DNA from: CF-161 sp035259145
GTDB taxonomy: Bacteria > Chloroflexota > Dormibacteria > Dormibacterales > Dormibacteraceae
DNA: 30,534 nucleotides
Assembly: GCA_035259145.1 (NCBI GenBank)
Contig: DATFWQ010000142.1
Span: forward strand, 1-30,534
Reading direction: 5' to 3'
The notes under the pieces are model-generated. The model saw only the letters and a program-made list of their open reading frames with translations. It ran no database searches and was not told the DNA's origin. This document shows, piece by piece, positions 14,134-21,940 of this stretch (the first letter of the stretch is position 1; every line of letters begins with the position of its first letter). Position numbers and translations under genes: made by a program.

Positions 14134-15273
14134 TCACAAGTAGTCGGCAGGGTCCAGGCTGCGGGGAAGGCTGGTGAAGTTGCGGAAGCCCTCCGCCACC
14201 ACCAGGCCAGTGTCCTCCACGCGCACGCCTCCAAGGCCGCCCAGGTAGAGACCAGGCTCGACGGTCACGACGTCACCCTCCTGCAATGTGCAGTCGAGGT
14301 CCCGCAGCGCAGGTGCCTCGTGAATCTCCAGGCCGACGCCATGGCCGGTTGAATGAATCATTCGGGGCGCTGCGGGGTCCCCCGCGAACCCGTCGGTAGC
14401 GGCGCCAAAGCCCCGGTCGACCAGTATCTGACAGACAGCGCGATGGACATCGCGTCCGTTCACACCGTCGCCGAGCAGCTCGATTGCCCTGTCGAGAGCC
14501 TCCACGCAGGTCTCGTGCATACGGCGGACGAGGTCTGAGACGTGCCCAGGAACCACGGTCCGGGTCAGGTCTCCGTGGTAGTGCGACGTCCGGCCCTGGG
14601 GAAAGATGTCGATGATCACGGGCGCGTTCGACCGGATCGGCCCGGCTCCCTGGAAGTGAGGCAGGGCGCACTCCGGCGAGCCCGCCACGATCATCTCGGC
14701 AGCACTGTAGCCGATCTGGCTGAGCGCGGCCTGCGCGCTCGCCATCAGCCGCTCCGAAGTCAGAGGACTGCCTTCGAGCCACAACAGCCCGTCGGCCTTC
14801 GCCTCGGCGGCCGCGAGCTGGCCGATCACCTCGACGCATGCGGCTTCGGCGGCACCCTGGGCGGCCCGAATGTACTCGGCTTCTTCGGCCGACTTACGGC
14901 GCCGAGCGTCCAGGAAGAGGCGGCGCTCGATTTCCGCCCGTACGCCCGCTCCCCGCAGTGCCTCGTAGGCGGCGGCGGGCAACAGCGGCGAGACGCGAAC
15001 CTCCGTGAGACCGCGTTCGGCCAGCAGCCGCCGTGCCAGGTCCGACCATGCCGCCAGGGTGTCCTCCTGGTCGACCCAGCCAGCATCCTTGCGGTCGATT
15101 ACCGTCGCGGCGCGCGATTCACGGCGGGCGCGGTCGAGCTCGAGGGTGGACACGACCAGCAGGTCATCACCTGGCTCGAATCGCAGGTAGATGGCCTGTT
15201 CGACCGCCATGTGGCAGGCATACAGGAAGTCGGCATCGCCGTGTCCGCGGGACAGCAGGAGGATCGGTTTCAC
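14134..15273 (-). CDS. M24 family metallopeptidase (Xaa-Pro aminopeptidase-like)
   Basis: The 379-residue protein has an N-terminal creatinase-like domain and a C-terminal pita-bread peptidase domain. All five metal ligands are visible: Asp222 (IIDIFPQ), Asp235 (HGDLTRT), His311 (STGHGVGLEIHE), Glu339 (VTVEPGLY) and Glu353 (RVEDTG). It is therefore probably an active dinuclear metallopeptidase cleaving X-Pro bonds, acting in the cytosol since there is no signal peptide. The GTG at 15273 follows a TATATT element by 7 nt, so it is probably leaderless. Confidence 0.9.
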   Translation of the reverse strand: MKPILLLSRGHGDADFLYACHMAVEQAIYLRFEPGDDLLVVSTLELDRARRESRAATVIDRKDAGWVDQEDTLAAWSDLARRLLAERGLTEVRVSPLLPAAAYEALRGAGVRAEIERRLFLDARRRKSAEEAEYIRAAQGAAEAACVEVIGQLAAAEAKADGLLWLEGSPLTSERLMASAQAALSQIGYSAAEMIVAGSPECALPHFQGAGPIRSNAPVIIDIFPQGRTSHYHGDLTRTVVPGHVSDLVRRMHETCVEALDRAIELLGDGVNGRDVHRAVCQILVDRGFGAATDGFAGDPAAPRMIHSTGHGVGLEIHEAPALRDLDCTLQEGDVVTVEPGLYLGGLGGVRVEDTGLVVAEGFRNFTSLPRSLDPADYL

Positions 15274-15280
15274 GCCTCGG

Positions 15281-15286
15281 AATATA
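15281..15286 (-). promoter_or_regulatory. -10 element TATATT of the M24 peptidase, likely leaderless
   Basis: TATATT stands 7 nt before the GTG at 15273 and 5 nt after the stop of the upstream regulator gene, giving the peptidase its own promoter. Confidence 0.55.
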
Positions 15287-15291
15287 GATCT

Positions 15292-15765
15292 CTAAGAACC
15301 GTGTGCCGCGGCAACGGCAGCGTCGCGCCCTTCGGGCCCGCGTCTGCGGCCGCCGGCGTGCTCGAGCCGCCGCTGAAGCTGCCTCTCGATGACCGCGGCC
15401 ACGATCGCGGCGAGCGCGGCCGGCGCCTCGGCCTCAAGCTCCGCCTGCACCTGGTCCGCCAGTGTCGCCGGAAGCTGATCTTTGAGCAGATCGAGCTGGT
15501 GCTCGTAGACCGCGCCCAGGCTGAGAGCCGGGTTGGGTCCGTCGAGGCCCAGTGACTCCTGGAGCTGGTAGCCGTCGCTGAAGGTGACCGGGTAGCCCTT
15601 GCGCCGCAGCATCCCGAGGTCCCTGAACAGCGTGCTCTCCGAGACGCCTGCGCGCGCTGCGAGCTGACCCGGCCTAAGGCCAGGTTCGCGGATGACCGCG
15701 GCCAGAATTCGCATGCGCCTTGCGAATCGCGCAGCGCGTGGGATGCCACGAACGCGTCTTGCCAT
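15292..15765 (-). CDS. Small helix-turn-helix regulator, unknown target
   Basis: The 157-residue protein starts with an Arg-rich segment and a helix-turn-helix of the HTH_11/DeoR-like type at about residues 18-60 (GLRPGQLAARAGVSESTLFRDLGML, then RRKGYPV as the wing). The remaining helices (EHQLDLLKDQLPATLADQVQ) may serve for dimerisation; the C-terminus is rich in Arg and Gly. There is no WYL or sugar-binding domain. The ATG at 15765 is divergent from the ECF cluster and shares about 106 nt of upstream DNA with it, so it could regulate that cluster. A near-palindrome ACAACATTGT lies just upstream of its start. Confidence 0.75.
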   Translation of the reverse strand: MARRVRGIPRAARFARRMRILAAVIREPGLRPGQLAARAGVSESTLFRDLGMLRRKGYPVTFSDGYQLQESLGLDGPNPALSLGAVYEHQLDLLKDQLPATLADQVQAELEAEAPAALAAIVAAVIERQLQRRLEHAGGRRRGPEGRDAAVAAAHGS

Positions 15766-15785
15766 CGGACAACATTGTGAAGACC

Positions 15786-15813
15786 GGAACTCCGATGGCC
15801 GGTCCGAACGTAT
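15786..15813 (+). promoter_or_regulatory. ECF-type promoter for the sigma/anti-sigma-like cluster
   Basis: GGAAC at 15786-15790 and CGTAT at 15809-15813 are separated by 18 bp, the classical ECF sigma arrangement (GGAAC...CGT). The transcript would run into the gene at 15872 and on to the ECF gene itself, implying autoregulation. TATAAA at 15811-15816 also resembles a housekeeping -10. Confidence 0.5.
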
Positions 15814-15871
15814 AAATTTCAGCCGGGGCAGTTCAGGGAAGCGGCGCTGGAGAGGAGGGAGGTTGCAACCG

Positions 15872-17245
15872 ATGAATTCAGAGGAGGAGAGAGCGGCCCG
15901 CGCCAGGGTTCGCGAGGCGCTCGGGGTCGTCGAGCCGCATCCCGGGTTGCGTTCGCGCGTGATCGCCTCACCTCCGGCCGAGGGCCGCGGCGGCGGAGCC
16001 TCGCGCCGGCCCTGGGTGGCGGGGGGCATCGCCGTCCTGCTGGCTTTGACGGTCGTGGCGGGGCTGATGCTCTTTCGGCGGGGCAGCCCCGCCCATTCGG
16101 CGACGTCCGGGCAGCTGGTCGGGTCGCTGAACATGACCACGCAGCTCGAATTCCGGTGCATGCTGCCGGTCCAGGGCTATCTGGCTGAAGCGCGCATCAG
16201 CCTGCCGGACGGTGCTGTTCTGGTGGACCACGTCCAGCAGCAGGCCAGGGGGACGCCTCAGTACGGCAGCGTCTATGCGGGCGGAAAGTGGGTTCCCGTG
16301 CCCCGCGCCTGGCTGTCTGCTGACAGCAAGTCATACGCCTACATCACCAACACGACGGGGGTCCCGGGCCAGCTGCAGACCGCGGCGCTCTACGTCCACG
16401 ACATCGCGCTCGGCACGGACCGCAAGCTCTGGAGTGGGGCGGGCTTCACCCAGCTGATCGGCTGGGGGCCGGGCGGCGTGTACTTCATGTTCCAACCGGC
16501 CGGTGAAGGCAAAGGAGCTGGGGACAGGACGGAAGTCTGGGTCGCGGACCTGGCGACCCGGAGCGCAGCCCACCGCGTCGGCCCAAATCCCCCGCAGCCG
16601 GCACCCGCAAGCGAGGCCGACTCCCCGATCTTTCAGTTCGGGACCCGGATCGCAGGCAGCTACGCCTGGTCCTTAAAGATAGGCAGCGCCAGGCCCCCAA
16701 TCCCAGCAGGTGGTGGCAACGTCGCGAGGAACCCCTCCCAGGTCATAAGAATGGATCTGAATGACGGCAGCCTCAGCACGTGGTTCACCGCCGCCGAGGG
16801 GACGAGCCTGAGCATCGCCGGCACAGACTCGCAGGGTCACCCGATCCTGACGGTTATGCCGACAAAAAGGTTGGTCGCGCCGCCCAACAGCCCAGGCCAG
16901 GTGCCCCCGGCAGACGTGATCTACCCACCATCGCCCCGTGTTCTGATGCTCACCGGACCGAATCAAACCGTCGAGATCGCCGACGGCTCCAACTCAGAGT
17001 TTCGGCCCTCGAGCGTGATCGGCGACCGCCACGGCATCTGGTTCAACAGCCCCGGGTCGTTGTGGCTCTACCGTCAGGGCGGCCTGACCAAGGTCGCCGA
17101 TATCCCGGCCTCCCTGTTCCGGCAGCCGACACCTCCACCTGGCGCGACTTCGCGGAACGCCGCCACACCGCCACCCAACTTCCCCCCTTCCCCACCCGGC
17201 TTTCCGACGGGCGTCTTGCTGGCCCTGGCCGGGCCCTGCACCTAG
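15872..17245 (+). CDS. Single-pass membrane protein, putative ECF sensor/anti-sigma (paralogue A)
   Basis: The 457-residue protein has a short cytoplasmic N-terminus with REALGVVEPHPGLRSRVIAS (residues about 14-33), one membrane segment at about 49-68 and a large extracytoplasmic domain. The latter shows repeated short blocks with W/Y/G-rich strands (LYVHDIALGTDRKLWSG, GWGPGGVYF, HGIWFNSPGSLWLYR), suggesting a beta-propeller. It has only two cysteines, one near the domain start (FRCMLPV) and one at the very C-terminus (GPCT), which could form a disulfide closing the fold. A Pro-rich segment precedes the C-terminus. The ATG at 15872 has AGGAGG/GGGAGG upstream. It is coupled (2-nt gap) to the ECF gene and homologous to the gene at 17784. 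No zinc anti-sigma motif is seen; the anti-sigma role is inference. Confidence 0.75.
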   Translation: MNSEEERAARARVREALGVVEPHPGLRSRVIASPPAEGRGGGASRRPWVAGGIAVLLALTVVAGLMLFRRGSPAHSATSGQLVGSLNMTTQLEFRCMLPVQGYLAEARISLPDGAVLVDHVQQQARGTPQYGSVYAGGKWVPVPRAWLSADSKSYAYITNTTGVPGQLQTAALYVHDIALGTDRKLWSGAGFTQLIGWGPGGVYFMFQPAGEGKGAGDRTEVWVADLATRSAAHRVGPNPPQPAPASEADSPIFQFGTRIAGSYAWSLKIGSARPPIPAGGGNVARNPSQVIRMDLNDGSLSTWFTAAEGTSLSIAGTDSQGHPILTVMPTKRLVAPPNSPGQVPPADVIYPPSPRVLMLTGPNQTVEIADGSNSEFRPSSVIGDRHGIWFNSPGSLWLYRQGGLTKVADIPASLFRQPTPPPGATSRNAATPPPNFPPSPPGFPTGVLLALAGPCT

Positions 17246-17247
17246 AG

Positions 17248-17787
17248 GTGCCGGTGGCAGACGTCGCCGCGGCTGAGCTCGTCGACCAGGCCAAGGCTGG
17301 TGACCGCGGCGCCTTCGACGCCCTGGTCGGCCCGGTCATCGACCCCGCCTTCCGGCTAGCCTTCGGCATGCTCCACGACCGGGAGGCCGCGGAGGACGCG
17401 GTCCAGGAGGCAGCGTTCCGCGCCTGGCGCAGCCTCGGCAACCTGCGCCCCGGCACCGAGATGCGACCCTGGTTCCTGGCGATCGTGGCCAACCAGTGCC
17501 GTTCCACCCTCCGCGGTCGATGGCACAAGGTGCTGAAGCTGAGCGGTCTCGGCACCCCATCGCAAGGCGTGGAAGACCCGGTGGTGCGAGGCGCCGACCT
17601 GCGGCGCGCCATCCGGCAGCTCAAGCACGACCAGCGCCTGGCGCTGGTCCTGCATTTCTACCTGGACCTCTCCCTCGAGGAGGTCGCGGCCATCACGCGG
17701 GCGCCCGTCGGCACGGTGAAGTCGAGGATTCACCGGGCGGTCGTACGGCTCCGCCCGCAGCTCGAGGCTGAGGAGGTATTCGGATGA
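17248..17787 (+). CDS. ECF-family RNA polymerase sigma factor
   Basis: The 179-residue protein has sigma region 2 at about residues 15-90 (DPAFRLAFGMLHDREAAEDAV, then AFRAWRSL and RPWFLAIVANQC) and region 4 at about 118-172 (LALVLHFYLDLSLEEVAAI, GTVKSRIHRAVVRLR). There is no region 1 or 3, so it is an ECF sigma factor. GTG starts at 17248 and 17254 are both possible; the first lies 2 nt after the upstream stop. The stop overlaps the next ATG by 4 nt (ATGA). Lying between two paralogous membrane proteins, it is presumably held inactive by one or both and freed by an extracytoplasmic signal. No extra C-terminal sensor domain is attached. Confidence 0.92.
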   Translation: MPVADVAAAELVDQAKAGDRGAFDALVGPVIDPAFRLAFGMLHDREAAEDAVQEAAFRAWRSLGNLRPGTEMRPWFLAIVANQCRSTLRGRWHKVLKLSGLGTPSQGVEDPVVRGADLRRAIRQLKHDQRLALVLHFYLDLSLEEVAAITRAPVGTVKSRIHRAVVRLRPQLEAEEVFG

Positions 17788-19121
17788 CGACCCCGGACGA
17801 CGAGCAGGCTCGGAGAAAGATCCGCGGAGCGCTCGGCGTCGCCGAGCCCGAGCCCGGGCTCCGCTCCCGGGTGATCACGTCAATGCCCATCGACCTGGGC
17901 TTCGGCGGATCACGCCGGCAGTGGGCGGCGGGCGGCGTCGCCATCGTGCCTGCGCTGGCTGTCGTGGCGTCGCTGGTCGTCGCTCGCCACGGTGGCACCT
18001 CGCCCCAATCAGCGAGTGAGCTCAAGGTGGTCGGGACGCTGAACATGACCACGCAGGTCGGGTTCCGATGCACCCTACCCGTGGTCGGTTACCTGACCCA
18101 GGCACGGATAAGCTTCCCTGACGGAGGGGTTGCCGTCGACAGGACGCTTGATCCGGCGCAGGTCAAGCCCTTCGCCTTCACATACGCCGGCGGCAGGTGG
18201 CTGCCGGTACCGCCACCATGGGTGTCTCCGGACGGCAGAGCCTATGCCTACACGACAACCACCTCGGGGGTGCCCGGTAAACAGGCGACTTCGGCGGTGT
18301 TCGTCCACGATGTGGCAACCGGCAAGGCACGCGAGCTCTGGAGCGGCGACAACAGCGGGCAGGTGCTTGGGTGGGGACCCGGGGGCGTCTACTTCAATCG
18401 TCAGGGGAGCAGTCAACCAGGCCCCATCGGTTCCGAACTGTGGGTCGTGGACCCTGCCAATCCGGCGGGTGCCCATCGCGTCGGGCCGAACCCACCGCAG
18501 TCGCAAGCGTCCGATCCGGCGGTGCAGCCGACTTATAAGACATTCGTCAGGATCGCCGGCGGGGCGGCCTGGGCGGTGACGTTCGGGAAGCCGGCCGCCC
18601 CGTCCCCCACCTACGTCGCCGCGCCGGGCACAATCGATCGGATGGACCTGCGGGATGGAAGCGTGAGCACCTGGTACACCGCACCCGATGGCGTCAGCGT
18701 GAGCATGGTGGGCGCCGACGCCCAGGGCCATCCGGTGCTGTTCCTGAACGCGTTCCCGAAGGGCATGGGCCCTTCGGCGGCCAGCTCGGGCACGGTCTCC
18801 ACTCCGTATCTACCGCCGCCTCCCGAGGTCCTGTTGCTGACCGGCCCCAACCAGACGCATACCATCGCCAGTGGTTCGGACTCCGCCTTTCGGCCCAGCC
18901 TCGTCCTGACCGACTCCCACGGCATGTGGTTCAGCAGCCCTGGGTCACTCTGGCTGTACCGCAACGGCGAGCTGACCAAGGTGGCGGACGTCCCGGCTGA
19001 ACTCTTTCCAACCCCGACGCCCCCGCCCGGTGCGGCCGGAAAGGGGAACCTGGCTCCGGGCTCGCCGGCTCCCGGCTTCCCTGTCGGTGTGACACTGAGC
19101 CTCGCCGGAGCGTGTACCTGA
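17784..19121 (+). CDS. Single-pass membrane protein, putative ECF sensor/anti-sigma (paralogue B)
   Basis: The 445-residue protein is clearly homologous to paralogue A along its whole length. The cytoplasmic segment has RGALGVAEPEPGLRSRVITS at about residues 14-33, the membrane segment is at about 47-67, and the outer domain repeats the same blocks (VGTLNMTTQ, YAYTTTTSGVPG, WGPGGVYF, HRVGPNPPQ, LLTGPNQTHTIASGSDSAFRPS, SPGSLWLYRNGELTKVADVP). Again only two cysteines appear, FRCTLPV and the terminal GACT. Its ATG overlaps the sigma gene stop by 4 nt, so the two are translationally coupled, the usual arrangement for sigma and anti-sigma. The very high conservation of the N-terminal segment makes it the likely sigma contact. 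Function is inferred. Confidence 0.75.
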   Translation: MTTPDDEQARRKIRGALGVAEPEPGLRSRVITSMPIDLGFGGSRRQWAAGGVAIVPALAVVASLVVARHGGTSPQSASELKVVGTLNMTTQVGFRCTLPVVGYLTQARISFPDGGVAVDRTLDPAQVKPFAFTYAGGRWLPVPPPWVSPDGRAYAYTTTTSGVPGKQATSAVFVHDVATGKARELWSGDNSGQVLGWGPGGVYFNRQGSSQPGPIGSELWVVDPANPAGAHRVGPNPPQSQASDPAVQPTYKTFVRIAGGAAWAVTFGKPAAPSPTYVAAPGTIDRMDLRDGSVSTWYTAPDGVSVSMVGADAQGHPVLFLNAFPKGMGPSAASSGTVSTPYLPPPPEVLLLTGPNQTHTIASGSDSAFRPSLVLTDSHGMWFSSPGSLWLYRNGELTKVADVPAELFPTPTPPPGAAGKGNLAPGSPAPGFPVGVTLSLAGACT

Positions 19122-19140
19122 CCTTGGCGCGCCCCTGGCT

Positions 19141-19155
19141 GGCCTTTTCAAGGCC
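19141..19155. terminator. Short perfect hairpin after the ECF cluster
   Basis: GGCCTT-TTC-AAGGCC lies 19 nt after the stop of paralogue B and just before the next promoter. No T-run follows, so it could equally be an operator for the next gene. Confidence 0.3.
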
Positions 19156-19163
19156 GACCGCAA

Positions 19164-19169
19164 TACGAT
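19164..19169 (+). promoter_or_regulatory. -10 element TACGAT of a likely leaderless transcript
   Basis: The element ends 8 nt before the GTG at 19178 of the glutamine-synthetase-like gene, and no Shine-Dalgarno intervenes. Confidence 0.5.
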
Positions 19170-19177
19170 GACGAGCC

Positions 19178-20626
19178 GTGAGGATCGGAGCACCGCCACC
19201 ACCCGGCGAACTCGCCGAGCTGCGAGCGCGTGTTGTCGGACGGGCTGAGCAGCTTGGCCTCCGGCTGATCCGGTTCCTCTACTGCGACAACGACGGCGTC
19301 ATCCGCGGCAAAGCCACCGGGCTTTCGCGGCTCGGAGAGCGGCTGGAGACCGGCATCGGCCTGACGGTTGCGATGCAGGCCTTTTCGATGCTCGACCGGC
19401 TGGCTCCGGTCCAGGGCATGGGGCCCGTCGGGGAAATCCGGCTGGTGCCCGATCCCGAGTCGTTCGTCGTCGCGCCCTATGCCCCGCATACCGGCGTCCT
19501 GCTCGTGGACATGATGACGCCTGACGGGCAGCCCTACCCCGCCGACGGCCGCCGCTTCCTGAAGCGCATGATCGAGCGGGCTCGGGGCTTCGGGGTCGAG
19601 CTGGTGGCGGCGTTCGAGCCCGAGTGGACGCTGGCCCGGCGCGAACAGCAGTTGATGCGGCCGGCTGGGCAAGGTGCGTCCCACGAGGCCGCGGCTCCTC
19701 CAGTGCGGGAAGACACCTGGGTGCCGATCGACCAGAGTCTGTGCTTCTCCAGCGACGGCATGGCTAGAGCCGCCGACGTCATCGACGATGTCGTGGCCGC
19801 CCTCGAGGCGCAGGGCCTGGCGGTCGAGCAGTACTACCCGGAGCTCGGGTGGGGGCAGCAGGAGCTGTCGATCAAGCACGCCCCCGCACTGCGGGCCGCC
19901 GACGCACACGTCTACTACCGCGAGACCGTGCGGGCGGTGGCGCAGCGCCACGGCCTGGCAGCCTCCTTCGCACCCAGGCCGTGGCCGGACCAGCCCGGCA
20001 ACGGCTGCCACATCCACTTCTCGGGTTGGGACCGCGGCTCCGGCAATCTGTTCGCCGACCCAGCCGGCCCCTACGGCCTCTCGGAGACCTGCCGGCGGTT
20101 CGTGGCCGGCGTGCTCGATCACCTTCCGGCCTTGCTGGCCCTGACCTGCGCCTCTGTCAACTCCTACCGGCGCCTGAAGCCGCAGATGTGGGCGTCGGCC
20201 TACCGGGTGTGGGGACCGGACAACCGGGAGGCGGCGCTGCGTGTGGCGTCCACGTTCTGGGGCCAGGAGGCAGAGTCAACAAACGTGGAGCTGAAAGCGT
20301 CCGACTCGAGTGCGAACCCCTATCTGGCGCTGGGCGGCCTGATCGCTGCCGGCCTGGACGGCATCGGGCGCGAGCTGGAGCTGCCGCCGCCGGCCACCGT
20401 CGACCCCCACACCTTGAGCGAAGCGGAGCGGACGAGCATCGGCGCGTCGCCGCATCCTCGCAGCCTGCGTGAGGCGCTGCAGAACCTCCGGGGCGACAGC
20501 GTCCTTATGGAGGCGCTGGGAGACCGGCTCAGCACCTCGTACATCGCCGTCAAGGAGTCGGACATCGAGGGTTTCGCTGCTGAAGACGAGGTCTTCGAGT
20601 ACAGCGCGCACCGATTCCGCTTCTGA
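19178..20626 (+). CDS. Glutamine synthetase family protein (gamma-glutamylamide ligase-like)
   Basis: The 482-residue protein has the GS fold: an N-terminal beta-grasp (IRFLYCDNDGVIRGKA), catalytic-domain motifs FEPEWTLARR, ELGWGQQELSI (metal-binding glutamates), GNGCHIHFS and RLKPQMWASAYRVWGPDNREAALR, and a C-terminal NPYLALGGLIAAGLDG. It probably ligates glutamate with ammonia or an amine using ATP in the cytosol. Divergence from the housekeeping GlnA (no NRS segment; a different ATP/Arg motif) and the neighbouring amidohydrolase suggest a specialised gamma-glutamylamide synthetase like the GS half of FluG/NodGS proteins. The GTG start is fixed by the close -10. Confidence 0.88.
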   Translation: MRIGAPPPPGELAELRARVVGRAEQLGLRLIRFLYCDNDGVIRGKATGLSRLGERLETGIGLTVAMQAFSMLDRLAPVQGMGPVGEIRLVPDPESFVVAPYAPHTGVLLVDMMTPDGQPYPADGRRFLKRMIERARGFGVELVAAFEPEWTLARREQQLMRPAGQGASHEAAAPPVREDTWVPIDQSLCFSSDGMARAADVIDDVVAALEAQGLAVEQYYPELGWGQQELSIKHAPALRAADAHVYYRETVRAVAQRHGLAASFAPRPWPDQPGNGCHIHFSGWDRGSGNLFADPAGPYGLSETCRRFVAGVLDHLPALLALTCASVNSYRRLKPQMWASAYRVWGPDNREAALRVASTFWGQEAESTNVELKASDSSANPYLALGGLIAAGLDGIGRELELPPPATVDPHTLSEAERTSIGASPHPRSLREALQNLRGDSVLMEALGDRLSTSYIAVKESDIEGFAAEDEVFEYSAHRFRF

Positions 20627-20768
20627 CTCACCGCACGAGGCCTCTCGTTTCCTGGGCCCCGACGAAGCCCGCTTGGTAGGGTCGGTCGGGCAGACCTCGT
20701 GGAAGCGCTAGCCAGGAACGTCCCGGAGCGGGCCCGCTTGACCGGCGGTCCTCGGAAAGGTGTCCTCC

Positions 20769-21935
20769 ATGTCCTTCAATGAGGAATGGGAGTCTGCACG
20801 ATCGCGCCTGCTCGCGGACTGGTCCGGTGTCCGCGCGGTCGACCACCATTGCCACCCGCTGCGGCGCTGGCCGGCGCGGCTGGAGGCGAACGAGTTCCGA
20901 GCCTGCTTCACAGAGGCGACCGACGCCCGGGTCCTTACCGACCACGTGCCGCAGACGCCGCTGTACAGGATGCTCCTGCGCCGCCTGGCACCGGTCTTCG
21001 GCTGCCAACCGACCGAGGCCGCGATCCTGACGGCGCGCCACATGCTGGAGCCCGCGAGGTACGCTCGCGAGCTGCTGGAGCGAAGCCGGACCGGGATGAT
21101 GCTGCTGGACCACGGTTTCGGGGGCCCGGACGCGATGACGGTCGAGGAGCACCGAGCGGCGCTGCCGATCCCGCAGCGCGAGATCGTCCGGGTGGAGGCG
21201 CTGGCAGAGGGCCTGGTCACGCGGCACCGGCGGCCGGAGGACTGGCTCGACTCCGTTCGGGCGGCCCTCGAGCAGGCGGTCCACGGCGGCGCCGTGGCAG
21301 TCAAGACCATCGTGGCCTACCGGGCGTCTCTGCGCCTCCGGTGGCCAGACCACGGCACCGTCCGCGCAGAATACGCCGCCCTTCGCAGGCGTGCGCGTGG
21401 GGGCCGAACCAGGCTGTCCGGAGACCCCCTCTGCCACTCGCTCGTGTTTGTGGCGGCCGAGGAGTGCGTTCGACTGGGGGTGCCGCTCCAGGTGCACTGC
21501 GGCCTCGGCGACATGGATGCCGACCTGGCCGAAAGCTCACCGCTAGGGATCAGGACGCTGCTTACTCATCCTCGGTTTGCCGACCTCAGGATCGTCCTCC
21601 TTCACTGCTACCCGTTCCACCGGGAGGCGGCGTACCTCTGCTCCGTCCACCCCGGCGTATTCATGGACCTGTCGCTGGCCATCCCTCTGGCTGCCACCGA
21701 CGGGGCGGCAGCCCTGCGTGAGGCGTTGGGCCTCTGCCCATGGACGAAGCTGCTCTATGCGACCGATGCGTCACGTCTCCCCGAGCTCTTCCTGATCGCG
21801 GCCGACCTCCAGCGCGAGGCGCTGGCGGGAGCGCTGGGTGGGCTGGTAGTGCGACAGTGGCTGACGCTGGAGGAGGCCAGGGAGGCGGGCCGGATGGTCC
21901 TGGCGGCCAACGCGCGTCAGCTCTACGCGCTGTAG
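20769..21935 (+). CDS. Amidohydrolase (amidohydrolase-2 / FluG N-terminal type)
   Basis: The ATG at 20769 has GGAAAGG (20754-20760) 8 nt upstream; a GTG at 20760 would overlap that Shine-Dalgarno. The 388-residue TIM-barrel enzyme has DHHCH near residue 25 (His-x-His metal site), a strand with KTIVAYR, LQVHCGLGD, LLHCYPFH and YATDAS, which are the expected His and Asp ligands of the superfamily. The C-terminal NARQLYAL is typical. It follows the GS-like gene by 142 nt. In fungal FluG and plant NodGS the two domains are fused, so I infer a shared pathway, probably hydrolysis of an amide related to the GS product. Confidence 0.85.
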   Translation: MSFNEEWESARSRLLADWSGVRAVDHHCHPLRRWPARLEANEFRACFTEATDARVLTDHVPQTPLYRMLLRRLAPVFGCQPTEAAILTARHMLEPARYARELLERSRTGMMLLDHGFGGPDAMTVEEHRAALPIPQREIVRVEALAEGLVTRHRRPEDWLDSVRAALEQAVHGGAVAVKTIVAYRASLRLRWPDHGTVRAEYAALRRRARGGRTRLSGDPLCHSLVFVAAEECVRLGVPLQVHCGLGDMDADLAESSPLGIRTLLTHPRFADLRIVLLHCYPFHREAAYLCSVHPGVFMDLSLAIPLAATDGAAALREALGLCPWTKLLYATDASRLPELFLIAADLQREALAGALGGLVVRQWLTLEEAREAGRMVLAANARQLYAL

Positions 21936-21940
21936 CGGCC

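Noticed and set aside
20716..20745. Second ECF-type promoter (GGAAC at about 20716) before the amidohydrolase
   Set aside because: No CGT-type -10 lies at the required distance.
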